Origin: Candidatus Babelota bacterium
GTDB lineage: Bacteria; Babelota; Babeliae; Babelales; JAHIUU01
Direction: 5' to 3'
Assembly (NCBI GenBank): GCA_018817025.1
Contig: JAHIUU010000007.1
Coordinates: forward strand, 107,482-171,481
Length of the DNA: 64,000 bases
Positions 55,177 through 64,000 of the stretch are shown piece after piece. The notes below the pieces were generated by a model. That model saw nothing but the letters and a program-made list of their open reading frames with translations, searched no databases and was not told the DNA's origin. How positions within the stretch are numbered: the stretch's first letter is position 1; each line of letters opens with the position of its first letter. Made by a program: the position numbers and the translations under genes.

Positions 55177-56552
55177 CAGTAAGCTTTCGCTATGATCACA
55201 TCAGCAATACTTGGCTTGTTACACGAAAAGCAGTTCGTATGTTCTTTGCTTTCTATGAGACATCTAATCGTTCTCTTATCTTCTTTCAGTGTCGCTTCGC
55301 ACGCCGCGCTGCCGCACCAACCATTTTTTTCAAGAAGTTTCTCGGACCGTACTTTTGCCGTTTCAAGCAGCTTGCGTTGAATCGTATCAAGCATATCGGG
55401 TAGTGCTTTCTCAAGCTGGTCAATTGATACAAAAGATTTTTTCTTGGCTTTATCTTTTTCTACTCTGCTAACTAATACGACTTGGTTTTTTGCGACGTCT
55501 TTAGGGCCAATCTCAATTCTTATAGGAACCCCTCTTAACTCCCAGTGGAAAAATTTTGCTCCAGGAGTTTTTGTTTCGTCATTATCGATAGCAATTCGAA
55601 TCGAAAGTTTTTCAAAAAGATCTTCGAGCTTCTCGGCCATCTCGAGCACTGTTTTTTTATCATCTTCATTTCTATAAATAGGAATAATAATTGCCTGTAC
55701 AGGTGCAATCTTCGGAGGCAGAATAAGCCCGTTTTCATCGCCATGGCTCATGATAAGACCACCTATCATTCGTGTTGAGACCCCCCAGCTTGAGCAGTAT
55801 GGTACCTTCATGGTTCCATCTTTATCTTGAAACGATATCTCGAACGATTCTGGAAAACTATGGGCAAGCAGGTGAGTTGTCCCCATTTGAAGGCCCTTAC
55901 CGTCTGGCATGATCGCCTCGATGCAGTAGGTTTCGTCAGCACCGGCGAATCGCTCGCTTTCAGATTTGATGCCGCTGAAGACGGGGATCGCTAAATAATT
56001 TTCGACAAAATCTTTGTACATTTCTCGAGCATCAAGTGCCATTTGCATCGCTTCTTCGCGAGAGGCATGAACGGTGTGCCCTTCTTGCCACAAGAATTCA
56101 GTTGTTCGTAAGAATGCACGCGGCCGCATTTCCCAGCGCACGACGTTTGCCCACTGGTTAATTTTAAGTGGCAGATCCCTCCAGGAATGGATCCATCGAG
56201 AGAACATAGAGTAGATTATAGTTTCTGATGTTGGCCGAATAACAAACGGTTCTTCCAGCTTTTTCCCGCCGGCGTGGGTGACGACAGCAACCTCTGGTGC
56301 AAACCCTTCAACATGCTCGGCTTCTTTTTTTAAGAAAGATTCTGGGATTAAGAGTGGGAAGTAGGCGTTTTGTGCGCCGAGAACTTTGATTTTTTTATCG
56401 AGAATTTTTTGGATGTTTTCCCAGATTGCGTATCCGTATGGTCGAATGACCATGCTGCCGCGCGTTGGGCTTGAGTCGACCAGCTCTGCTTGGAAGATAA
56501 TGTCTTGGTACCAGCCTGGGAAGTCTGTCTTAATATCTGTTAATTTTTTCAT
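55176..56552 (-). CDS. proS: Prolyl-tRNA synthetase, archaeal/eukaryal-type (type 3)
   Basis: FPGWYQDIIFQAELVDSSPTRGSMVIRPYGYAIWENIQ, RPTSETIIYSMFSRWI, TTEFLWQEGHTVHAS, and Zn-like C-terminus ending KAY. Confidence 0.93.
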   Translation of the reverse strand: MKKLTDIKTDFPGWYQDIIFQAELVDSSPTRGSMVIRPYGYAIWENIQKILDKKIKVLGAQNAYFPLLIPESFLKKEAEHVEGFAPEVAVVTHAGGKKLEEPFVIRPTSETIIYSMFSRWIHSWRDLPLKINQWANVVRWEMRPRAFLRTTEFLWQEGHTVHASREEAMQMALDAREMYKDFVENYLAIPVFSGIKSESERFAGADETYCIEAIMPDGKGLQMGTTHLLAHSFPESFEISFQDKDGTMKVPYCSSWGVSTRMIGGLIMSHGDENGLILPPKIAPVQAIIIPIYRNEDDKKTVLEMAEKLEDLFEKLSIRIAIDNDETKTPGAKFFHWELRGVPIRIEIGPKDVAKNQVVLVSRVEKDKAKKKSFVSIDQLEKALPDMLDTIQRKLLETAKVRSEKLLEKNGWCGSAACEATLKEDKRTIRCLIESKEHTNCFSCNKPSIADVIIAKAY

Positions 56553-56630
56553 GATAATCGCCCTAGAGGGATAGAGTGTTACTATTTGTTACTACAAATT
56601 AGTATAGGTGAATGTGCGATTTTTTGAAAA

Positions 56631-58265
56631 TTAAATCGTCTGGTCAATCTGTTGATGAACGAACAGATGATGGAGCCAATGTATTACGCGTGAAAAGCGA
56701 TTGTCGATGGCGTCATGTGAGTCTATAACTGTTATGAGCACGTTGCTATGCATGGGCTGTCCGGTGGTCCATTCAATTTTTGCAGCGATGGTGTGGTAGG
56801 CGGCACACGGGTGGGCTAAGCGGCTGTTTTTTAAACCGTCCCAAGAAAACTGTATCCCATTAAGTCTTGCGTTCGGTTTTTGTCCGGTGAAGATATAAGC
56901 GTACTGAGGGTCGCCCGTTTTTCGAAAGCGACGAATATTGGCGTTGATTTGCTGCTGCGAGACGTTGTAAGTGTGGTTTTGTTTTATTGGTAGCATGCCA
57001 CCTAGGCTGTCAATAAGATTATTAGGGTTGTAGGTAAGAACGCTGATATTATTTTGTATCAAATCGTTACCATTAATTTGACAGAGTTCGGGAACTGCTT
57101 TGAGTATAAGAAGTTGGATTTCTATATTGTCCAGCCAAGTTTTTTTTGTGGCTGAAGCGATCCATGTTTGGTGTAGCAAATTAAATTCGTTTCTATTAAG
57201 CAACGCCTGTTGCAACTCCGCCTGCTTTGCGCCATGATTCTGGTGTAGACAGATGATGTTAAAAAGCGTGTAGTATGGGCATGGTCCAGGGACACGTTGG
57301 TTGAGCGAGGGACGAGCGCAGACGGTGTAATCGTCAGGGGAGTTGGCGTTGACCCGATAGTTTTCTTGGATAGCGCGTACGTAAGAAGAACCATCTTCTT
57401 GGTGTTGCTTTACAAATCTTTCCGTTATTGGTCCTTGCCCAAATTCTCTATCTTCAGAATTGAAAATCAAACCGTCTTGGATAAATAGAGTGCCTATGTT
57501 TTTGTGTTTTGGTTTTTTCTTGGGACTATTAAAGGTTTGATTTGGAGGATTGTATTTGTGGTCGCTAGATTTGTTGTTGTGGTTTTCTTCTTTCGAGGAC
57601 CCAATTAGGGCCGCTGCGCCTCCGATCCCAGCCACAGACAAAAACTTTTTAAGATGACCTGCACCCTTCCAGAGCGTAATGCCTGTCCCTGTTGCCGTTG
57701 GTAGTAACCACCACCAGTTTCGTCTGCAAAATTCTATGGGTTGAAACAGAAGTGAGTCGATTGTTTTTTCAGTATCTGTTCCTATATAGAGCGAGAAGCA
57801 TGGGAGAACGTACTTGCTGCACAATGCGACAAAATATTTTAGTTGTTGTTGGTTGCCAGCGGGAATTGTGTTGCTTTTGATTATACTTTGTCCCAATTCG
57901 GAAATCGAGTTTTTGAGTCGGCGTGCGTGTCGTGGCCGGAGGTCTTTTGGATCGGTTGTTGCTTTATCGATCGCTGCGATAGTTATGCATAGATCGAGAA
58001 GCGATCTGTTAACGATTTTGTAGGGTTCGAACTCTTTCAAGAGAAACTTTTTTGCTAGCGGCACGAACAGCGTCTTTGTTTCGTTGATATCTTTCTTGAC
58101 CAGAGCCGCAAAGCTTTCTGTAAACTTTTCCTCGGTTGCTTGCCACATGGTATCAAGAATACGATTGAATGCTGCGGGCAACTCAACTCTATCGTTTGTA
58201 TGGCATATTACGGGCGAAAGTATGAAAGCGAGAATGATTGGTAAGATTTTGTTGAGCTGAAACAT
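56631..58265 (-). CDS. Secreted/membrane protein with protease-like C-terminal domain, family member
   Basis: Signal peptide LNKILPIILAFILSPVICH; LRPRHARRLKNSISELGQ and RRNWWWLLPTATGTGITLW shared with 58281 gene; C-terminal GPCPYYTLFNIICL ... HPCAAYHTIAAKIEW...VLITVIDS. Confidence 0.65.
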   Translation of the reverse strand: MFQLNKILPIILAFILSPVICHTNDRVELPAAFNRILDTMWQATEEKFTESFAALVKKDINETKTLFVPLAKKFLLKEFEPYKIVNRSLLDLCITIAAIDKATTDPKDLRPRHARRLKNSISELGQSIIKSNTIPAGNQQQLKYFVALCSKYVLPCFSLYIGTDTEKTIDSLLFQPIEFCRRNWWWLLPTATGTGITLWKGAGHLKKFLSVAGIGGAAALIGSSKEENHNNKSSDHKYNPPNQTFNSPKKKPKHKNIGTLFIQDGLIFNSEDREFGQGPITERFVKQHQEDGSSYVRAIQENYRVNANSPDDYTVCARPSLNQRVPGPCPYYTLFNIICLHQNHGAKQAELQQALLNRNEFNLLHQTWIASATKKTWLDNIEIQLLILKAVPELCQINGNDLIQNNISVLTYNPNNLIDSLGGMLPIKQNHTYNVSQQQINANIRRFRKTGDPQYAYIFTGQKPNARLNGIQFSWDGLKNSRLAHPCAAYHTIAAKIEWTTGQPMHSNVLITVIDSHDAIDNRFSRVIHWLHHLFVHQQIDQTI

Positions 58266-58280
58266 TGTTCCCTATTTTGT

Positions 58281-59954
58281 TTACATTCCAGGAAGGTCTT
58301 GGTTGTTGCGATCGGTTCGAAATAGTCGATATACTCGATTGATAATACTTCGTTTTCTATAATCACTTCCGATAGAGTCTGTTATCTGTATTGAGTCTGT
58401 TTGATTATCAGAGTTGTGTTTGATTACCATGGCAAACCAGTGTGCTCCGTGTGCGTATCCGTTTCTCATATATCCATCGTTGACTACGATAACTTGTCTT
58501 CCGTGTCGTACTGGATCTTGACGAAACTGACGGATGTTATGGAGTACGTGATTATTATCTCCTGCAAGTAAGATATCTCTGTTTTCTGCGGGATTCCTGC
58601 TGAAGATTGCTTCTAGACCGTTAAGATCGAAAATTATTGAGATATTGTCGTTGAGGTAGTTATATATGGGATTCTCACCATCTTGATTTAATAGTTGTTG
58701 TTGGTTTCTTCGTACTGGGACAAAATACTCAGAGCCTTGAATTATTGTTTCCATTTGATCAACGCCAATAAATGTAGTGGCCCCCCTTGCTTGTGCTAAT
58801 GCATTTTGTTGTCTGAGCAATGTTTTCCACTCCAGCAAGCGTTCATTGAATGTTGTTCGATTAACCAGTCCAGCATAGTTTTCTGTAGCTAGACAGACAG
58901 CGTTATAAAGTGAATGGAATCCGCAGTCCAGTCCAGATTGGCGTAGGGCCGGTATTTGTGTTATGACGCGCCTCAGATAGTTTCTCTGGAAGTTATGAGA
59001 AGCGATTTTTACTTGTTTTGGGTCGCCAATAACGCTTCCATTGCTATCTCTTTCAAATTGTTGCTCATATTGTTCGTATTCAGCGCCGTGGGTTTCAGCG
59101 GCTTTTTCTAGACCAACCGGGAAACCGACGGGGATATAGCCGTCCATCTTGATATATCCGTCAGAAAATTTTGTAGCAAGAACGCTTCCCGCAACTACAG
59201 AAACAAGTCTTTTGTACCAAGAGCATTCTGGCTGTACGTTTGCGTTTAAGTCCCAATCTCTAGGATCTTGTTTTTGATTTTTAGCGAAAGAGGATGCGTC
59301 CCAGACCAGCTTTGCGCCTGCAGCCGTTGCAGGGATTGCCCACCACCAGTTTCTGGTTAAAAATTCATAGGGGCGATGCACTAAAAGGTCTTGTGCTTGT
59401 TCAAAGCCTGTTCCAATATACCTTGAGCATGGTTGCAGCACATAAAAGACCATTGTTTTGGCAAAGTTTATGATTGTGTTAATAAGGTTGAGATCTGCTT
59501 GATTTAGACGTTTGTTTCTAAGAGCAGTTGCGGCTTTGCCTAGTTGTGATATGCAGTTTGCGAGCCAACGAATATGACGGGGCCGCATATTTGACGCTTT
59601 GTAGGGTGTTTTGTCTATTTTTACAATGGTTGTGCAGAGGTTCTCAAAGTTTGCATGAATTTTTTTTTGGTTAGCAAGAGCTCCCGTTGACAGGCTTTGT
59701 TCTATTTTTTCAAAATGGTTACTGGCGGTTGATATGCTCTGATAGAACATTGCAAGGGAATTATATGAGCCACTTTCTTTTTTGAGCGCCTGTTTTTCGA
59801 CAGCTGTTTTAAGGTCCTCTAGGACTGTTTCGAATTGCTCGCTAATGGTGCGATGACTATAGCCTTGGTCTGCATGGAGTGATTGCGTAAATCGGCCTCC
59901 CATAACCAACAGGATAGCGAATAGAATATTTTTTCTTCTTACTATGTTTAGCAT
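58281..59954 (-). CDS. Secreted/membrane protein with Josephin/papain-like cysteine protease-like C-terminal domain
   Basis: Start MLNIVRRKNILFAILLVMGG at 59954 (after GGACCTCCC complement RBS); MRPRHIRWLANCISQLGK; TRNWWWAIPATAAGAKLVW; GLDCGFHSLYNAVCL ... GAHWFAMVIKHN...IQITDS. ORF track starts at 60080. Confidence 0.7.
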   Translation of the reverse strand: MLNIVRRKNILFAILLVMGGRFTQSLHADQGYSHRTISEQFETVLEDLKTAVEKQALKKESGSYNSLAMFYQSISTASNHFEKIEQSLSTGALANQKKIHANFENLCTTIVKIDKTPYKASNMRPRHIRWLANCISQLGKAATALRNKRLNQADLNLINTIINFAKTMVFYVLQPCSRYIGTGFEQAQDLLVHRPYEFLTRNWWWAIPATAAGAKLVWDASSFAKNQKQDPRDWDLNANVQPECSWYKRLVSVVAGSVLATKFSDGYIKMDGYIPVGFPVGLEKAAETHGAEYEQYEQQFERDSNGSVIGDPKQVKIASHNFQRNYLRRVITQIPALRQSGLDCGFHSLYNAVCLATENYAGLVNRTTFNERLLEWKTLLRQQNALAQARGATTFIGVDQMETIIQGSEYFVPVRRNQQQLLNQDGENPIYNYLNDNISIIFDLNGLEAIFSRNPAENRDILLAGDNNHVLHNIRQFRQDPVRHGRQVIVVNDGYMRNGYAHGAHWFAMVIKHNSDNQTDSIQITDSIGSDYRKRSIINRVYRLFRTDRNNQDLPGM

Positions 59955-60036
59955 GGGAGGTCCTTTTTTTATAGTAATTATCAAGTCGTTCGCAGCCGTT
60001 AATTTAGCATGTTTAAACGAGCCTTGCAAAAGGGTT

Positions 60037-60918
60037 CTACGGCAGGTCGACGGTAACAAATAGGTGGTATAATTGCTCAAGAATTGGATGGTTCATACGG
60101 TCTCCTGAGAGCGAATCGACAACCGTCATTTGCACTCTATTATCCTTATCATACTCGAATTTGACAGCCATCCAATGCCAGCTGCTTCCGTGGTGGGAGT
60201 AAACGTCGCCTGAGGCGGTATTCAGTATGATGACCTGAGGTTTTTGCTTTGTTCGAAATCGTTTAATATTCCTGACCGTATGGCGATCGACGCCTCCGAT
60301 TGCGCCCTCTTTGATCATCATCCGTATACCCTCAACGTAGTCGATAATCGAAACGTTTTCTTCAAGATAGACAGATTTCATGCCCTCTTCACGATTATAG
60401 CCGCGTAGCGCAGGCACATGGTTCTTAATAACAATCTCTTCTATTTCTCCTGAATCTACATTTGTGTTGCCGCCTTGGTACTTACTGTTTCGTGCTTTTC
60501 CCACCGCTTTCTTCCAGACCGCGCTTTCTTCTTTGAATTTTTTATAATCAAGAAGATCATGAAAATTATTTTGTTTGAGACACCGTGCGTTGTATGTAGC
60601 ATGATAGCCGCAATCAGCGGAGTACTGAGGGATACAGTGATACTGCTTTATTGTTCGCCCACCGACAACTACCCGTTTGTGGATAGGGGCTATAATTTTT
60701 TTGTTGGTCCTCCAACGCATAATTCCCCATATAGTGGGAATCGCGATCAAAGATAAGCACGCAGGTATACTTATTTTCTTGTGGCAGCAAAGCCAGTCCC
60801 AACAGGAATTTTTGGATTCAAGTCCGCTTAGCGACATCAAAAGCAAGAGAGATAAGAAAAATACTCGTCGATTTACGTTCACGATTCGGCCTCCATGTAT
60901 AGTCGTAGACTGCGACAA
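60037..60918 (-). CDS. Secreted/membrane protein with Josephin/papain-like cysteine protease-like domain
   Basis: N-terminal hydrophobic VNVNRRVFFLSLLLLMSLSG; SADCGYHATYNARCLKQNNF ... GSSWHWMAVKFEYDKDNRVQMTVVDSLSGD. Confidence 0.7.
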   Translation of the reverse strand: MSQSTTIHGGRIVNVNRRVFFLSLLLLMSLSGLESKNSCWDWLCCHKKISIPACLSLIAIPTIWGIMRWRTNKKIIAPIHKRVVVGGRTIKQYHCIPQYSADCGYHATYNARCLKQNNFHDLLDYKKFKEESAVWKKAVGKARNSKYQGGNTNVDSGEIEEIVIKNHVPALRGYNREEGMKSVYLEENVSIIDYVEGIRMMIKEGAIGGVDRHTVRNIKRFRTKQKPQVIILNTASGDVYSHHGSSWHWMAVKFEYDKDNRVQMTVVDSLSGDRMNHPILEQLYHLFVTVDLP

Positions 60919-60999
60919 AACTGCAGGAAAAAACTATATCATAAAGAGCGACTAGCCACAAAGGCCGCTCTTAAGCGTGTATTTAAGCATTTCAAATAG

Positions 61000-61029
61000 A
61001 AAAGGCCCCTCGTTTTCGAGGGGCCTTTT
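61000..61029 (-). terminator. Rho-independent terminator
   Basis: AAAAGGCCCCTCG - TTTT - CGAGGGGCCTTTT. Confidence 0.85.
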
Positions 61030-61051
61030 GGGGAAAATCCCAGTTTTTTTC

Positions 61052-63184
61052 TTAGAATCGATAGTCAAGAGAGAGCGTGCCTCTCCATACTGGATCGTGT
61101 CCAAGACCGAAGTTGCCGACATATGCCTGTGGGCCGTCTTTTGTTCGCTCGTTAGGTTGACCATCAAGGTCTTTGTAGAGTTGGCCAGGGATGAAGCAGC
61201 CGAGTTGCATTAGGAAGAGGCAGTTATCTACTGGTCGATACTGTACTTCGAAGTTTAACTCTGTTCCGAGCATTTTGCTTGCATCATCACAGGTCTTCCA
61301 GCCTTTGTCATGGCCGTCTTTGTACCAGACGCCGGTGGACTCATTCTTTGCCCATGAAACTGTCCCCTCAAAACCTGATGGCAATGGTTGTTCTTTATAC
61401 CATTTCTTGAGGGTTGTTGTTTCCCAGAACCAAAGCAAGTTGGATTGCAAGAGAAGCTTTTGCTTGTCTTCAAATGGTCGCCATTCTGTGCCAAGTCCTA
61501 AGAAGGCCAAGTTACTCATATCTTCGACGTTGTTGAATGCATATTGGTGATGATAACTAATGTCGATTGGTCGAGAAAGTTTTTTGGCTTCAAGAACGAT
61601 CTGTGATTTAACATACTTTCCACTATAGTTGTAGTCACCATATGGCAAGAATGCTTTATATCGCTTGTTCATCTCATCGTTGAATGGATATTTATCACCA
61701 GAAGCGTATGTTCCGGTTGCAGCGATCACGACAGGAACTGTTTCGAATTCCCATTTCATGTCAACCGCACCCATGAAGCCGCGATAGTCGAGGCGATATT
61801 CGCCACGGAACCGAGCGTTACCAGTAACGTTGGAGTTGAAGTTGTCGGCGATTGGTGAACCGTTATTGAGAAGCTGGTCTCCGTTTTTGGTTACTGCAGG
61901 GATCCATTGACCGGTGTCAGTATCTCGGCCGCCAACATTCTCAAATCTGTAGGTAATGTGTGTCGAGTTTCGAGGGAGCAAAGTCGAGCGCCAGTCGCTT
62001 TCAGCGATTGCACTTCCGGAACCGAATACGTGTGTGCTTCGCAGCGTCTGTGTTCCATCTGGATCCGTCATTACAGTTGCTTGATTTCGGTCAATTGGAT
62101 ACACATTTTGGTGTCCGTACTGTCCTGCAACTTCAACGTTCATCGAGAACTGGCCTTTTTTATAGTTGGCCATCATACCGACGGTACCAAAGCGTGCTGA
62201 AGAGTCGCCTTCAAATTCAATTGTGAGTTCTGATGCATCAACATACATGCCGTATGGTTGCAAATGTAATTGTCCCCATTTTTTATTGTGTCTGAAATCC
62301 ATGCTGGCGGTCCACAGTTCACGGTCCTTGGCGATGCCGCGGAATTTTCTGCGTTCGTCAGTTCTTCTTTCATGGATGGTTTCCCATGTCCACTCTCGAC
62401 GAAGGCTGTTTTCTTGTCTCTTGGAATAGTAAAGATCATAAGAGATGTCTTTGTTGATGTTTCCATGAACTAAGATGCCGGGATGGTTGGTACGAGTGTC
62501 ATCGTAACCGTATGAGGCCCACCCTAGATAAGGGATGTGCATTGGATAGTCGCCGAGAGAGATTCCTCGACCGAGTTGGTAAGGGAAGTAACCAACTTTT
62601 AATGAGATTGGGTGATTTTGGTAAGAGAACCAGTTGTCATAAGCATCGAAAAACGTGCCGAAGTGAAGGTTGATCCATGCTTCTTCTACATAGGTGAGAA
62701 GATTAAGCGTGTTAACTGAACGATCGTATTTTACGTTGCTTGTTGGGTTTAGTTTTTTTGCGTTGACGAATGGCGTGTAATAACCTTCTTGCTTCCAGTA
62801 TCCGTAGTTGGTTAAGCGCAACATTGCGTCGGCGGCACTTCGACCGTATTTTTGTTTGCCGTATGAGGCTATCAAATCAATAGATGCTTTTGTTCTGAAT
62901 GCGCTTAATTGATCATCGTTGCTTGCGCGCAGTGTGTAGATTTTGTCGTAACCAACCCAGTCTTGTCTTACTCGTCCTTTTAAAGTTACATCAACATCTT
63001 TTTGTGTGACGCCTAAAGTTCCTTTTTCAATGTCTTCAGCTCTGAATTCTGTTTTTTTTAGCTCTGGTAAATTTGCGGGGCCAACTTTTTTGTAGTTAGC
63101 GTTGCCTGCAGATAAAAGACCTACTCCCGAAAATGCTACTACTCCAACTAGCAGCTTAAGAAAGGCTACCTTTCTCATATCCAT
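61052..63184 (-). CDS. Large outer-membrane beta-barrel-like protein
   Basis: Signal peptide MDMRKVAFLKLLVGVVAFSGVGLLSAG; aromatic/beta-rich alternating pattern; C-terminal WRGTLSLDYRF. Internal ATG 63184 follows GAGGAG; ORF-track start 63226. Confidence 0.7.
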   Translation of the reverse strand: MDMRKVAFLKLLVGVVAFSGVGLLSAGNANYKKVGPANLPELKKTEFRAEDIEKGTLGVTQKDVDVTLKGRVRQDWVGYDKIYTLRASNDDQLSAFRTKASIDLIASYGKQKYGRSAADAMLRLTNYGYWKQEGYYTPFVNAKKLNPTSNVKYDRSVNTLNLLTYVEEAWINLHFGTFFDAYDNWFSYQNHPISLKVGYFPYQLGRGISLGDYPMHIPYLGWASYGYDDTRTNHPGILVHGNINKDISYDLYYSKRQENSLRREWTWETIHERRTDERRKFRGIAKDRELWTASMDFRHNKKWGQLHLQPYGMYVDASELTIEFEGDSSARFGTVGMMANYKKGQFSMNVEVAGQYGHQNVYPIDRNQATVMTDPDGTQTLRSTHVFGSGSAIAESDWRSTLLPRNSTHITYRFENVGGRDTDTGQWIPAVTKNGDQLLNNGSPIADNFNSNVTGNARFRGEYRLDYRGFMGAVDMKWEFETVPVVIAATGTYASGDKYPFNDEMNKRYKAFLPYGDYNYSGKYVKSQIVLEAKKLSRPIDISYHHQYAFNNVEDMSNLAFLGLGTEWRPFEDKQKLLLQSNLLWFWETTTLKKWYKEQPLPSGFEGTVSWAKNESTGVWYKDGHDKGWKTCDDASKMLGTELNFEVQYRPVDNCLFLMQLGCFIPGQLYKDLDGQPNERTKDGPQAYVGNFGLGHDPVWRGTLSLDYRF

Positions 63185-63563
63185 CTCCTCTATTGTTAAA
63201 CGACTACGACACCCTTTCACAAACATATTCCAATTGAATCATATATTATGTATTTTTTCAAGCCATATAAATTCTCTCCTTCTTGTCATTGTCTTATTTC
63301 TCCTGTTGTTTGTAGAATCTTTTTTAGTTGTTACTTTTTTAAATTTCATTCTGATATCACGAGTATAAAGTGTTACGCTTTGATCCTCAAGTTTTGATAC
63401 TGCTTTAATAGAAACACATGCCCCCAATACATCATGATTCAATAAAAAAAGTCAATAGATAACTAATTAGAATTTGTGAAATAAGCGAGTAAATAGAAGC
63501 ATGAAGCGAGGGTTTATTTGGGGGAGTAAGAGCGGCTCACCTCAATATAAAAAATTCGTTTAC

Positions 63564-64000
63564 CTACCAAACAACACTGCCAACTTTTGCCAACCCACCA
63601 CCTACAATAATATTACTTAAACCACCAATCAAAATCGTACCAGGGTTACCCTCAAGAATTCCAAGCTTATCTGTTATAAGAACTCCTGTCTGAAGTATCA
63701 GGCTCTGAGTTGCAAGCACTCTTGCATTATTAAGATGTATCGTCGACGTGCCGTCGGTCATAACAAAAAGATTGCTTTGGTTTGTGTCGTATTCAAGAGT
63801 TGTGTTTGGCATAAGTTTTAGTGTCGCGTTCGACGCAATAGTCATTGGTCGCGTAATATCTTCAAGTTTGAAAGCGGTCCCGGCACCATCGATTACGCAG
63901 TTGCCGTAAATTTTTATTTCACCTTTGGTGAACGTGTAGTTAGCATCTTGGTTCCAGTTAACGTTCTTGAGTTCAAGTATCGAGTCGTCATCTATACAAC
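63564..64000 (-). CDS. C-terminal part of a repetitive beta-rich surface-type protein (continues beyond window)
   Basis: Reverse frame open to window edge: CIDDDSILELKNVNWNQDANYTFTKGEIKIYGNCVIDGAGTAFKLEDITRPMTIASNATLKLMPNTTLEYDTNQSNLFVMTDGTSTIHLNNARVLATQSLILQTGVLITDK...; ORF track shows only the part from an internal ATG at 63845. Confidence 0.6.
   Translation of the reverse strand, partial: CIDDDSILELKNVNWNQDANYTFTKGEIKIYGNCVIDGAGTAFKLEDITRPMTIASNATLKLMPNTTLEYDTNQSNLFVMTDGTSTIHLNNARVLATQSLILQTGVLITDKLGILEGNPGTILIGGLSNIIVGGGLAKVGSVVW

Noticed and set aside
1-64000. CRISPR arrays, transposase/IS elements, prophage genes, rRNA
   Set aside because: Looked for direct-repeat/spacer periodicity, transposase motifs and rRNA-like conserved stretches; none seen. 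The only recombinase is the chromosomal Xer-type at 54262-55176.

Overview
This 64 kb window is almost entirely coding. It carries a compact bacterial housekeeping genome interleaved with predicted secreted proteins that look eukaryote-directed. Housekeeping genes read from the translations: dnaE, frr-pyrH-tsf, rpmF-plsX, gltX, fabD-fabG-acpP-fabF, uppP, ftsK, murF, pgk, lolC/E-type permease, rpiB, brnQ, ileS, minor pseudopilin-like genes, an lnt-like gene, rplI-dnaB-ruvC, recF-dnaN, xerC/D and an archaeal/eukaryal-type proS. Accessory content: (i) a dispersed family of four secreted proteins with a shared Cys...His...Asp protease-like C-terminus that resembles Josephin/papain-type deubiquitinases; one of these (4463-5587) also has a near-consensus ubiquitin-interacting motif, the domain pairing seen in ataxin-3; (ii) three secreted F-box/LRR proteins with near-identical signal peptides, plus a degraded fourth copy; (iii) four paralogous beta-barrel-like outer-membrane proteins, two of them a recent tandem pair; (iv) secreted coiled-coil proteins. 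The combination suggests an intracellular symbiont or parasite of protists, most consistent with Candidatus Dependentiae (TM6). That lineage call is inference from gene content, not a database result. The strongest candidate for an undescribed system is the ubiquitin-pathway mimicry set (UIM/Josephin-like proteases plus F-box/LRR adaptors). No rRNA, tRNA or CRISPR array was recognised by eye.
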